Assembly: GCA_017539885.1 (NCBI GenBank)
Contig: JAFYCC010000093.1
Location: forward strand, 1 to 22,856
Direction: 5' to 3'
Source of the DNA: Oscillospiraceae bacterium
GTDB taxonomy: Bacteria; Bacillota_A; Clostridia; Oscillospirales; Oscillospiraceae
DNA length: 22,856 nucleotides
Below, piece by piece: positions 15,920 to 22,856 of this stretch. Position 1 is the first letter of the stretch, and each line of letters opens with the position of its first letter. The translations under genes and the position numbers were made by a program. Below the pieces are notes generated by a model. It worked only from the letters and a program-made list of their open reading frames with translations. It ran no database searches and was not told the origin of the DNA.

Positions 15920-17085
15920 TGCGTAATCTCCCTTGCGCCGTCGCCGGCGGAGGCGGTGTAGATCTCCGCCCGCAGACCCGTGCTTCGGCTGTATTCTTCC
16001 TGAATGGTATTGGTAAAATGCTCTATTTCATTCGCATCGACGATGTTTACTGTGCAGCCGCCAAAACCGCCGCCGGTCATGCGTGAACCGAACACGCCGG
16101 GACAACTCCAGGCAATATCCGTGAGCGTATCAAGTTCCGGACACGAGACTTCATAATCGTCTCGAAGAGAGATGTGCGAGGCGTTCATCAGCCGTCCAAA
16201 GGCGGAGAGATCGCCAGCCTGCAACGCGTGAAAAGCCTCTTTGGTGCGCGCGTTTTCAAATACCGCATGGCGGGCGCGTTTCCGACAGACGGGGTCGTGA
16301 ATCTCATGTGCGTATGTCTCGAATTCATCGGGCGTGATTGCGCCGAGTGTGCGTACAGGAAGCACTTTCTGCAGTTCGGAGAGTGCCTTCGCGCATTCCG
16401 AGCGCCTCTGATTGTATTCAGAACCTGCAAGACTGTGCTTTACGCCACTGTTGACGATAAGGATGCGGGCAGAGCAGAGATCGAGCGGGGCGTACGCGTA
16501 GTCGAGCGTATCTGTATCGAGATAGATCGCGTGATCCGCCTTTCCCATGGCGCTGGCGAACTGATCCATGATGCCGCAGCTTACCCCGATGAATGAATTC
16601 TCCGCCCGCTGACCGACGCGGGCAATCTCAACAGGGGATAGGGGAAGACTGAACAGTGAACAGAGCGCCGTACCGGTGAGTACCTCCAGCGACGCTGAGG
16701 ACGAAAGACCTGCTCCGGCTGGAATGTTTCCATAGAAAACTATGTCTGCGCCGGTTGGAATCATGTGGCCCGCTTCAGACAAAGCGCGCACGATGCCGAG
16801 CACATAATTTGCCCAGCTGCCGCCAGGAAGGGGAGTGGCGCGGGTAATCTCTGTCTCCACAAGTCCAGCGTCTTGAAAGTTCAGGGAGAATAGACGCAGT
16901 TTTTTATCGACGCGCGGGCGGGCGGCACAGAAGGTTCCCAATGTCAGAGCGCAAGGGAATACATGTCCGCCGTTATAGTCAGTGTGCTCACCGATCAGAT
17001 TCACGCGACCTGGTGCAAAAAACAGGCGCGGTGATGCGCCGCCCCCGAACAGATGCATGAACGTTGACAGGACTTCCTCGACCAT
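15916..17085 (-). CDS. galK: Galactokinase
   Basis: This GHMP kinase phosphorylates galactose at C1 using ATP, the first committed Leloir step. From ATG 17085 it has 389 residues, the normal family length. Visible motifs are the galactokinase signature GRVNLIGEHTDYNGG (26-40), the phosphate loop PAGAGLSSSAS (122-132), the catalytic aspartate in CGIMDQF (Asp174) and the C-terminal GHMP motif GSRMTGGGFGG (333-343). The in-frame TTG at 17112 is rejected as the start. It lies only about a dozen bases after the -10 box and has no binding site, whereas AGGAGG (17096-17101) precedes ATG 17085. galK is first in a two-gene operon with galT. Confidence 0.96.
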   Translation of the reverse strand: MVEEVLSTFMHLFGGGASPRLFFAPGRVNLIGEHTDYNGGHVFPCALTLGTFCAARPRVDKKLRLFSLNFQDAGLVETEITRATPLPGGSWANYVLGIVRALSEAGHMIPTGADIVFYGNIPAGAGLSSSASLEVLTGTALCSLFSLPLSPVEIARVGQRAENSFIGVSCGIMDQFASAMGKADHAIYLDTDTLDYAYAPLDLCSARILIVNSGVKHSLAGSEYNQRRSECAKALSELQKVLPVRTLGAITPDEFETYAHEIHDPVCRKRARHAVFENARTKEAFHALQAGDLSAFGRLMNASHISLRDDYEVSCPELDTLTDIAWSCPGVFGSRMTGGGFGGCTVNIVDANEIEHFTNTIQEEYSRSTGLRAEIYTASAGDGAREITQ

Positions 17086-17095
17086 GGCCGTCAAG

Positions 17096-17101
17096 CCTCC
17101 T
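17096..17101 (-). promoter_or_regulatory. Ribosome binding site fixing the galK start
   Basis: A perfect AGGAGG lies 10 bases before ATG 17085 on the minus strand. It decides for 17085 over the upstream TTG at 17112. Confidence 0.8.
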
Positions 17102-17123
17102 GCTATTCCCAACTGATAGAAAT

Positions 17124-17152
17124 ATTATATACCAGTACCCGCGACGGGGCAA
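17124..17152 (-). promoter_or_regulatory. Sigma-A promoter of the galK-galT operon
   Basis: On the minus strand the -35 is TTGCCC (17147-17152), followed by a 17-base spacer and a perfect -10 TATAAT (17124-17129). The -35 abuts the U-tract of the upstream terminator. No cre box was recognised. Confidence 0.8.
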
Positions 17153-17190
17153 TAGAAAACGGGGCGAAAAGCAAAAGCTTTTCGCCCCGT
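17151..17190 (-). terminator. Rho-independent terminator of the lipoprotein gene
   Basis: A perfect 14-base-pair stem ACGGGGCGAAAAGC / GCTTTTCGCCCCGT (17159-17172 with 17177-17190) has a four-base loop. On the minus strand it is followed by TTTCTATT. It lies 13 bases after the stop of the lipoprotein gene. Confidence 0.92.
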
Positions 17191-17203
17191 GAGTTTCGGA
17201 TGA

Positions 17204-17956
17204 TTACTTTGCGGGAGTCACAGAAATGACATGAGGCTGCACGCCTTCATACCAGTAGAGAAATCCTTCGACATCAATCTTGTCGCCGATCTGCAGGCCC
17301 TGAACGGCTTTATACACGTCAGAATCCTTGTCGCACAGATAAGACTCGACAGTAAAGGTGTAGACCACATCGTCACGGGAAACGTTGAAGTACAGATCGT
17401 CGCCCTCCTGGCCGGAACCATCCCACTTGTAGAGGAAAGGCACGTCGTTTCCGGCATCGTCCTTGCCTGCGGCCGCAACGGTCAGGTCCTTGAAGGCAAC
17501 AAGCTTGTTCTGATGATTGATGAGATTGTCGCTGGCCAGATAGCTGGTGGCGTTGAAGGGAGTGGCGATGAAGTTGCCCTCTTCAATCTCAAGTGTGGCG
17601 TCAACGATCTCGACTTCACCGGACCACTCGGACTTGTAACCGGTGACCTTGATCTTCTGACCGGGAACGAGCTTGTCATAATCTGCCTGAGAGCAAGCAC
17701 AGTTGTAGATGAAGTAGCCGCCGTCCTTGTCCTGAGTGTACAGGGTCGCTTTGTCTTCCCACCACGACTGTTTGGCCTGAACGTAGGTCTCTACGACGAC
17801 CTGCGTGTCGAGCTCGGCAGCTGCGTACTCGGCGTAGGTCATAACGCCCTCGCCCTTGACTTCGCCGTCGTTCTCGGCAGGCTTGCTGCCGCCGCCGCAC
17901 GCTGCGACAGACAGCGCCAAGACCAGCGCGAGCATGAGAATCAGGATCTTTTTCAT
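17204..17956 (-). CDS. Lipoprotein with two OB-fold-like repeats, function unknown
   Basis: The 250-residue protein has a lipoprotein signal, a hydrophobic stretch at 4-18 and lipobox VAAC with Cys20, so it is expected on the outer face of the membrane. A short Gly/Ser/Lys/Glu linker follows, then two similar halves. Both halves carry the pattern of an OB fold. The first has TQVVVETYVQ, a YFIYN strand and KLVPGQKIKVTGY, followed by a VEIVDATLE strand. The second has NKLVAFKDLTV, a long insertion and LQIGDKIDVEGFLYW, followed by a final strand HVISVTPAK. I do not recognise a named family or binding partner. It has its own promoter and terminator and lies between the galK-galT operon and the ABC importer, so a role tied to sugar uptake is only a guess. 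Confidence 0.8.
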   Translation of the reverse strand: MKKILILMLALVLALSVAACGGGSKPAENDGEVKGEGVMTYAEYAAAELDTQVVVETYVQAKQSWWEDKATLYTQDKDGGYFIYNCACSQADYDKLVPGQKIKVTGYKSEWSGEVEIVDATLEIEEGNFIATPFNATSYLASDNLINHQNKLVAFKDLTVAAAGKDDAGNDVPFLYKWDGSGQEGDDLYFNVSRDDVVYTFTVESYLCDKDSDVYKAVQGLQIGDKIDVEGFLYWYEGVQPHVISVTPAK

Positions 17957-18024
17957 TTTTCTTCTCCTTTAGCATAATAAAATTCTTTTCTTCTTAATCT
18001 TGTCGCACGATTCACACAAGGGGA

Positions 18025-18053
18025 ATTATAGCAACTTCCGACTAACAAATCAA
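18025..18053 (-). promoter_or_regulatory. Sigma-A promoter of the OB-fold lipoprotein gene
   Basis: On the minus strand the -35 is TTGATT (18048-18053), followed by a 17-base spacer and a perfect -10 TATAAT (18025-18030). The leader is about 60 bases and ends in AAAGGAG before ATG 17956. The -35 begins only a few bases after the stop of the substrate-binding protein, and no GC-rich terminator separates the two, so some readthrough from the ABC operon is possible. Confidence 0.75.
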
Positions 18054-18060
18054 GTGATTT

Positions 18061-19665
18061 TCAGTGTCGCCGCTGACTTTTTTTCGAACGGATCAGACCG
18101 CTGAAGTAATAGACTGCAATGAGAATCCATGCCACGACGAGTACGACGAGCAAGGCTACTGAAGCGTCCGGCAGTGGCCCGAGATCACGGCTTTCCTCGT
18201 TCGCGGCGCTTTTGCCGCTGCCGTCGAGACGGAACAGACTCGTCACGTCGCTGAACAGCTTCGACATATAGGCTTCGTCAACCGTCTCCTTGCGTCGGAT
18301 GGATTTGGCTACGTTTTCGATCATCTGACCGGAGGCGTCGCGCAGAGAGGCAGATCCGTTGAACACGGGGGTCACAAAGGTGTCTCCGGTGTGTGCCAGC
18401 AGCAACTCGGAGGCCTTGATCTTGACGTCATAGTAAGTGGAGTTGTCCTCTCCGCAGCGGGAGAGATAGTCACGATAGACCTCACTTCGCTGTGCCTTCT
18501 CGGTAACAGGAACATAGCCTTCCGTTTCCGCGTATGCGATCTGTACATCGTTGGTGAGCAGGTACTGTGCGAAGATCCATGAAGCCAGAACTTCCTGCGC
18601 ATCATTTTTATTGAAGACACAGATTGATGGACCCTGTGAGATCATTTTCGGGTTATCCGGATCAAACTGCGGGATGGGATAGACTACCGTTTCAAACTCC
18701 ACTACCTTGTCCGGACTGATGTCGCTCAGCGGTGCATTCGTTCCCATCCAGGTTGCGCCTGCAGTAGAATCCACGGCGAAAATGCACTGTCCGGCATTGA
18801 GGAAATTGCCGGGATAGCTTGAAATCTTGAACGTGGAAAAGGCGCCTTTCTTCACATGCTCCGCAACAGTGTAGAGCAGCTGCTTTGTCGTGTCGTTGAA
18901 GATGAGGATATCGCCGTTAGAAGTCGAGTAGTCGGCATTTTTCTGCTTGAGCATCTGGATCATCATGTTGTCGGTGGACTTGTAGATGAATGGAATCATT
19001 ACCTTTTGCCCGTTGACAAGGAAAGTGCCTTCTGCATCTTTGGCGGTTGCTGCGTCAGAAACTTCCCATACATAATCCCAGGTGAGCGTTTCCGGAAGAG
19101 AATAACCTAACCTTTCAACATAGGTCTTGTTCACATAGCAGGCCTCGGTCGAACGCATGTACGGAATCGCGTAATAGTGTTCAGAAAAACTGCATTCGCT
19201 CAGAAACTGAGGTACGATCTCATCTCTCTTCACGGAATCAAAGCGCAGATCACTTCCGCCCAGACCATACCGAGTGTCGTCAAAGAGCCCCTCCAGCGGC
19301 ACTACACTGTTCTTGCCGGTGAGATAGGTCGCGATATGATCAGGGTAGGTAATACAGACGTTCGGGGTCGTGTTTGTCGGGATGTTCGTAATGACGTCGT
19401 TGTAGATTTTGCCGTAATCGGTATACAGGCGAAGATTCACGCTGATGTTTGGATATAGAGCCTCAAAATCCCGGATGGCCTTCTCATAGATGCGGGTCTG
19501 CGCCTTGTTTGTGTCATTTTTTGCCCAGAAGGTGATCTCAAGCTGTTTCGTTTCGTCAAAAGACTCCGGAATGAGGAATTCATCCAGACCGCGGGAGCCG
19601 TGACAGCCGGAAATCAGAGGCAGACATAGCGAGAGGAGCAGCAGACTGACAAGAACTCTTTTCAT
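18061..19665 (-). CDS. Carbohydrate ABC transporter substrate-binding lipoprotein with C-terminal membrane anchor
   Basis: The 534-residue protein has a lipoprotein signal with lipobox ISGC (Cys21). A family-1 solute-binding domain follows, with QLEITFWAKND near residue 41, IRDFEALYPNISVNL and KTYVERLGYSLPETLTWDYVWEV. It would capture a sugar or oligosaccharide outside the cell and deliver it to the two permeases. After the binding domain, residues 503-525 form a strongly hydrophobic helix followed by a basic tail (RSKKSQRRH). This suggests a transmembrane anchor with a cytoplasmic end, which is unusual for this family. The start overlaps the upstream permease stop (ATGA), with GGAGG just before. 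It is the last gene of the four-gene importer operon. The substrate is unknown. Confidence 0.9.
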   Translation of the reverse strand: MKRVLVSLLLLSLCLPLISGCHGSRGLDEFLIPESFDETKQLEITFWAKNDTNKAQTRIYEKAIRDFEALYPNISVNLRLYTDYGKIYNDVITNIPTNTTPNVCITYPDHIATYLTGKNSVVPLEGLFDDTRYGLGGSDLRFDSVKRDEIVPQFLSECSFSEHYYAIPYMRSTEACYVNKTYVERLGYSLPETLTWDYVWEVSDAATAKDAEGTFLVNGQKVMIPFIYKSTDNMMIQMLKQKNADYSTSNGDILIFNDTTKQLLYTVAEHVKKGAFSTFKISSYPGNFLNAGQCIFAVDSTAGATWMGTNAPLSDISPDKVVEFETVVYPIPQFDPDNPKMISQGPSICVFNKNDAQEVLASWIFAQYLLTNDVQIAYAETEGYVPVTEKAQRSEVYRDYLSRCGEDNSTYYDVKIKASELLLAHTGDTFVTPVFNGSASLRDASGQMIENVAKSIRRKETVDEAYMSKLFSDVTSLFRLDGSGKSAANEESRDLGPLPDASVALLVVLVVAWILIAVYYFSGLIRSKKSQRRH

Positions 19666-20528
19666 CCCTTTGTTCCTCCCCTGGATACACCTTCCATTAT
19701 CTTCTTGCGGAAGATGAGGAAGAGAATAATCAACGGCACGGAAATCACGACGACTGCAGCCATCATGGCCGGAATGTTCTCGCGCCCGAAGCCGTTCTCA
19801 CGGATGGACTGAATGCCGTTGGAAACAAGGAAGAAATTCTCTTTGTCAGTGATGAGCCGCGGCCAGACATAACTGTTCCAGCACTCAATGACCTTGAGTA
19901 TTACGACAGTCACAAGCGTCGGGCGACAGATCGGGATCATGATTTTCAGCAGGTATTTCAGATCAGAGGTGCCGTCAACTTTCGCCGCGTAGTACAACTC
20001 ATCCGGAACCTGTGCGAAATTCTCACGAAGCAGATAGATATAGAACACCGAGGCGACAGAGGGCAGTATCAGACCCGGAAAGCTGTTTCGAAGGCTGAGA
20101 TCCGTGATCGTAACGAAATTGGTGATGATGACAAGTTCGTTAGGGATCATCATCAGAGCAAGAAAAAGTGTGAACAGAAGATCCCTGCCGCGGAACCGCA
20201 GACGTGAAAATGCGAAGGCAGCAAGAACGATAACGACGAGCATCAGAGCGGTCGTGATGAGCGTGAAAATGAGCGTGTTGAGAAAATATCGCCCGAGAGG
20301 AACCGCGGAAAAGGCGTCTGCATAATTCTGCAGCGTTGGTGAGAGCGTAAAGAAACTCGGCACGTACTCCGAATTATAAGCGCTATAGCTCTTCACAGAG
20401 GATAGAATCATCCAGTAAAAAGGGAAGAGCACCATGACCGCCCAGAATGCGAGAAGGACATAGACGACGGCCTTGCCGATTTTCGCGCGGATCTGTGAAA
20501 CGGAACGGATACGAGTATCGTTTTCCAT
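19662..20528 (-). CDS. Carbohydrate ABC transporter permease, MalG/UgpE type
   Basis: The 288-residue protein has six predicted membrane helices, starting with VVYVLLAFWAVMVLFPFYWMI. It carries the ATPase-contacting EAA loop YYAAKVDGTSDLKYLLKIMIP in the second half. It is the second of the two membrane subunits of the importer and pairs with the permease encoded just upstream. Start choice: the reading frame extends to 20585, but GAGGAGG at 20537-20544 sits nine bases before ATG 20528, and the protein then begins MENDTRIRS. The longer form would also overlap the upstream gene by over 40 bases. The gap to that gene is then 14 bases. Confidence 0.92.
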   Translation of the reverse strand: MENDTRIRSVSQIRAKIGKAVVYVLLAFWAVMVLFPFYWMILSSVKSYSAYNSEYVPSFFTLSPTLQNYADAFSAVPLGRYFLNTLIFTLITTALMLVVIVLAAFAFSRLRFRGRDLLFTLFLALMMIPNELVIITNFVTITDLSLRNSFPGLILPSVASVFYIYLLRENFAQVPDELYYAAKVDGTSDLKYLLKIMIPICRPTLVTVVILKVIECWNSYVWPRLITDKENFFLVSNGIQSIRENGFGRENIPAMMAAVVVISVPLIILFLIFRKKIMEGVSRGGTKG

Positions 20529-20536
20529 ATCCACAC

Positions 20537-20544
20537 GCCTCCTC
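20537..20544 (-). promoter_or_regulatory. Ribosome binding site fixing the MalG-type permease start
   Basis: GAGGAGGC on the minus strand overlaps the stop of the upstream permease and lies eight to nine bases before ATG 20528. Confidence 0.8.
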
Positions 20545-21433
20545 AATAGTGCACATGCTTTCTGCTGATGAGCAGATTGACGCATGTGATCGTCAGTACG
20601 ATGAGGAACAGTATAATAGCTGCGGCTGCCGCATAGGAGGGATATCCGCCGCTGTCGCCATAGAGCATGTCATAGACGTAGCCGACGATAGTATTCATCT
20701 CGGCGGCGTTCAGATTCGTGCCGAAGAGCGCGACGGCATCGCTGTATGCCTTGAATGCGCCGATGAAGCCGGTGATGACGAGATAAAAGATCATGGGGGA
20801 GATCATCGGCAGCGTAATTGAGCGGAAAATACGGCCCTTGGAAGCGCCGTCAACGCGAGCTGCGCTGTAGTAGTTTGGGTTCACAGAGGCAAGTGCGCTC
20901 GTGAGAATGAGCACCTTAAAGGGCATTACGATCCAGATCGTATAGAAGCACAGTACAAACATCTTCGCCCAGTAGGGACCGTCAATAAAGTCCACTGCGC
21001 CGCCTCCGAACCACTGAATGATAAGGTTGATGAGTCCGTCGGAATAAGCCGTTTTTTTGAAAAGGATCATGAATACGAGACCGACGGCCAATGTGTTCGT
21101 CACATAAGGGAGAAAGTATATCGTCTGAAAGAGTTCTTTCAGCTTTTTGATGGAGCTGAGGCCGACGGAGATGAGCAATGCGATGCCTGTCGACAGAGGT
21201 ACCGTGATAATGACTAGGATGAAAGTGTTCTTCAGCGCCTGAAGGAAATAGGGATCGTGCAGTACGTAAGAGAAGTTGTACCAACCAACGCCGAAGAAGG
21301 TTTGAGAAGCGGAGTTGTAGCCCTCTTCAAAGGAGTAGACGACCACGTCAACCAAAGGGTAGACCATAAACACACCCAGAAAGGCGAGCGCAGGGAGAAG
21401 ATACAGCCAGGCCTTGGCGTTCTTGTTTTCCAT
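20543..21433 (-). CDS. Carbohydrate ABC transporter permease, MalF/UgpA type
   Basis: The 296-residue protein has six predicted membrane helices, beginning KAWLYLLPALAFLGVFMVYPLVDVVVYSF, a typical opening of the first permease in sugar importers. The EAA loop is YYSAARVDGASKGRIFRSITLPM in the second half. It would form the heterodimeric channel with the MalG-type permease and dock on the ATPase encoded upstream. The start is supported by AAAGGAG seven bases before ATG 21433. Only 18 bases separate it from the ATPase stop. Substrate class is inferred from family only. Confidence 0.93.
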   Translation of the reverse strand: MENKNAKAWLYLLPALAFLGVFMVYPLVDVVVYSFEEGYNSASQTFFGVGWYNFSYVLHDPYFLQALKNTFILVIITVPLSTGIALLISVGLSSIKKLKELFQTIYFLPYVTNTLAVGLVFMILFKKTAYSDGLINLIIQWFGGGAVDFIDGPYWAKMFVLCFYTIWIVMPFKVLILTSALASVNPNYYSAARVDGASKGRIFRSITLPMISPMIFYLVITGFIGAFKAYSDAVALFGTNLNAAEMNTIVGYVYDMLYGDSGGYPSYAAAAAIILFLIVLTITCVNLLISRKHVHY

Positions 21434-21451
21434 GGCGAACTCCTTTCCCGG

Positions 21452-22552
21452 TCACCCGAGGGTGAAGCGCAACCGCTCTTCCGTCTCCTTGGAGAACAGA
21501 TGCAGTTTTTCCGGACGGATGGCAAAGCTGACCGTGCCGCTGTCAGCGTCTACCTGATTGGCAGCGTCGATGATTGAGCGGATCTGCGCGGTCTCGCAGG
21601 CGGGATGCGTGGAGATGACGCTGATATCACGCCCCATAACCTCCACGCCGACTAGCCTGCAGTGCAGAGCGCCGTCCGCTTGCAGCCGGAAGCCCTCAGG
21701 GCGGACGCCTGCCCAGACAGCCTGATCAGGAATGCCTTGAACGGCTAGCACACGGTCCTCGCCTAAGAAGAGATCACCCCCGCGAATCTCGCCTGCAAAG
21801 ACATTGATGGGTGGCGTGCCGAGAAACTTTGCCACAAATAGATTAACCGGATCATCATAGACCTCCTGCGGCTTGCCGATCTGCTGCAAGACGCCGGCTT
21901 TCATTACGACGATGTGATCGGAGATGCTCATGGCCTCCTCCTGATCATGTGTAACGAATATCGTAGTGACTTTCGTTTCTCGCTGAATGCGGCGTATCTC
22001 TTCCCGCGTCTGCAGTCGCAGACGTGCGTCCAGATTTGATAGAGGCTCGTCCAGAAGGAGAACACGCGGCGTCTTCACCATGGCGCGCGCAATTGCGACA
22101 CGCTGCTGCTGACCGCCGGAGAGCTCACTGGGCTTTCGCTCAAGCAGACGTTCGATCTGGACGAGCTTTGCGGCCTTTTCTGCACGTTCGAGCATCTCTT
22201 GTTTGGAAAGCTTCTTGTCGCCTTTCAGATTCTGAAGAGGGAAGAGAATGTTTTGCAGCGCAGTCATATGAGGATATAGCGCGTAATTCTGAAATACCAT
22301 ACCGACGCCGCGCGCCTCGGGCGGCAGATCGGTTACATCCTCATCTCCGAAAAAAATGCGGCCCTCTGTGGGACTGATCAGCCCGCAGATTAGGTTAAGT
22401 GCCGTGCTTTTACCACAACCGGATGGCCCGAGCAGACCGATCAGCTCACCGTCAGGAATTTCGAAATCGAAATTATTGACCGCTACGACGTCTTCCTTTC
22501 CCTTGCTGCGCGAAGGAAAGCGCTTCGTCAGATTCTTGAGCACAACTTTCAT
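21452..22552 (-). CDS. Sugar ABC transporter ATP-binding protein, MsmK/UgpC/MalK type
   Basis: The 366-residue ATPase (from ATG 22552) powers sugar import. Motifs are Walker A GPSGCGKS (42-49), the Q-loop VFQNYALYPHM (Gln88), signature LSGGQQQR (144-151), Walker B VLLLDEP (164-170) and the H-loop VTHDQEEAM (His202). The C-terminal TOBE/OB-type domain seen in MalK-like proteins follows, ending near FAIRPEKLHLF. The frame runs up to an ATG at 22603, but that lies only about three bases after the expected transcription start. ATG 22552 has AAGGAA nine bases upstream and gives the usual start MKVVLKNLTKRF. It is first in the importer operon, whereas in many Firmicutes a single such ATPase is encoded remotely. 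Confidence 0.93.
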   Translation of the reverse strand: MKVVLKNLTKRFPSRSKGKEDVVAVNNFDFEIPDGELIGLLGPSGCGKSTALNLICGLISPTEGRIFFGDEDVTDLPPEARGVGMVFQNYALYPHMTALQNILFPLQNLKGDKKLSKQEMLERAEKAAKLVQIERLLERKPSELSGGQQQRVAIARAMVKTPRVLLLDEPLSNLDARLRLQTREEIRRIQRETKVTTIFVTHDQEEAMSISDHIVVMKAGVLQQIGKPQEVYDDPVNLFVAKFLGTPPINVFAGEIRGGDLFLGEDRVLAVQGIPDQAVWAGVRPEGFRLQADGALHCRLVGVEVMGRDISVISTHPACETAQIRSIIDAANQVDADSGTVSFAIRPEKLHLFSKETEERLRFTLG

Positions 22553-22612
22553 GCCGCCACGTTCCTTTTTTGTTAGATTTTCGGATGGGCTGTAAACGTT
22601 CATTCTTTATTA

Positions 22613-22641
22613 AATATAATCCGTGTGCCTGGGCACGTCAA
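22613..22641 (-). promoter_or_regulatory. Sigma-A promoter of the ABC importer operon
   Basis: On the minus strand the -35 is TTGACG (22636-22641), followed by a 17-base spacer and -10 TATATT (22613-22618). Transcription should begin near 22606. Confidence 0.85.
22625..22636. promoter_or_regulatory. Small inverted repeat in the ABC promoter spacer
   Basis: GTGCC-TG-GGCAC is an exact 5-base inverted repeat located between the -35 and -10 elements. A protein bound here would block RNA polymerase. The arms are short, so chance is possible. Confidence 0.3.
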
Positions 22642-22642
22642 T

Positions 22643-22664
22643 AATTGATGCTTAATTATCAATT
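22643..22664. promoter_or_regulatory. Candidate operator upstream of the ABC promoter
   Basis: AATTGAT-N8-ATCAATT is a perfect 7-base inverted repeat that begins one base upstream of the -35. Its size and place fit a site for a dimeric regulator. The regulator is unknown and none is encoded in the window. Confidence 0.4.
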
Positions 22665-22721
22665 CCAAAAAATGCAACTATAATAGTCTGGCTGCTACTG
22701 AGAACATTCAAAAAGTTGGAC

Positions 22722-22750
22722 TTGACATCGCATGCGGGTTGTGGTATAAA
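22722..22750 (+). promoter_or_regulatory. Sigma-A promoter of tRNA-Leu
   Basis: A perfect -35 TTGACA (22722-22727), a 17-base spacer and -10 TATAAA (22745-22750) end ten bases before the tRNA. This is a typical strong stable-RNA promoter, divergent from the ABC operon. Confidence 0.9.
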
Positions 22751-22760
22751 AAGTGAGCAC

Positions 22761-22848
22761 GCGCGAGTGGTGGAATTGGCAGACTCGCTAGATTCAGGTT
22801 CTAGTGCTCACTCCGGGCGTGCGGGTTCAAGTCCCGCCTCGCGCACCA
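22761..22848 (+). tRNA. tRNA-Leu (anticodon CAG)
   Basis: The acceptor stem GCGCGAG pairs with CTCGCGC (22838-22844), with discriminator A and encoded CCA (22846-22848). The anticodon stem CTAGA / TCTAG encloses the loop TTCAGGT with anticodon CAG at 22795-22797, which reads CUG. A long variable arm (class II) and the T arm with GCGGGTTCAAGTCCCGC confirm a leucine tRNA. The total is 88 bases with CCA encoded. Confidence 0.97.
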
Positions 22849-22856
22849 GCAGAAAA

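Noticed and set aside
17086..17112. N-terminal extension of galK to the TTG at 17112
   Set aside because: No ribosome binding site, and it begins about 12 bases from the -10 box. ATG 17085 has AGGAGG and gives the normal family length.
17231..17977. + strand open frame of 248 codons opposite the OB-fold lipoprotein
   Set aside because: The minus strand has a lipoprotein signal, ribosome binding site, promoter and terminator. The plus frame has none of these.
18047..18060. AAATCA-CT-TGATTT palindrome after the substrate-binding protein gene as terminator or operator
   Set aside because: It is AT-rich with a two-base loop and no following U-tract. It overlaps the next promoter's -35, so a regulatory role is possible but not supported.

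Overview
The window (about 22.9 kb, roughly 55% GC) reads as ordinary chromosome of a Gram-positive Firmicute, most likely an anaerobic, gut-type member of Clostridia. That placement is an inference. It rests on a large SRP RNA with an Alu domain directly upstream of dnaX and ybaB, strong AGGAGG-type ribosome binding sites, lipoprotein solute-binding proteins, and the Firmicutes-type long GalT. No insertion sequences, phage genes, CRISPR arrays or integration scars were seen.

Left part (1-6438, + strand): the 3' end of a probable birA; a DUF3810 membrane zinc-metallopeptidase-like gene; a membrane-anchored alpha/beta hydrolase; the SRP RNA with a clear sigma-A promoter; dnaX; a YbaB/EbfC nucleoid protein; and a membrane protein fused to a spermidine-synthase-like domain, closed by a strong terminator. 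recR, the usual third gene after dnaX-ybaB, is absent here.

Middle (6486-17190) is a galactoside utilisation locus. One tightly coupled + strand operon encodes a GH2 glycosidase (beta-galactosidase-like), an unrecognised protein with GT-B glycosyltransferase-like motifs, a GPH-family sugar:cation symporter and a GH36 alpha-galactosidase. It ends at a bidirectional terminator facing a convergent galK-galT operon on the - strand. Together these would import galactosides, release galactose inside the cell and feed it into the Leloir pathway. galE and a dedicated regulator are not in the window.

Right part (17204-22603, - strand) holds a complete carbohydrate ABC importer read in the order ATPase, permease, permease, substrate-binding protein. 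A separately promoted lipoprotein with an OB-fold-like repeat follows it. The substrate-binding protein is odd because it has both a lipobox and a C-terminal membrane anchor. Its operon promoter carries two inverted repeats that look like operators. A tRNA-Leu(CAG) with a near-consensus promoter is divergent from the ABC operon at the right edge.

The best candidate for something undescribed is the GT-B-like protein at 9067-10533. It sits inside an otherwise catabolic galactoside operon and is translationally coupled to the GH2 enzyme.
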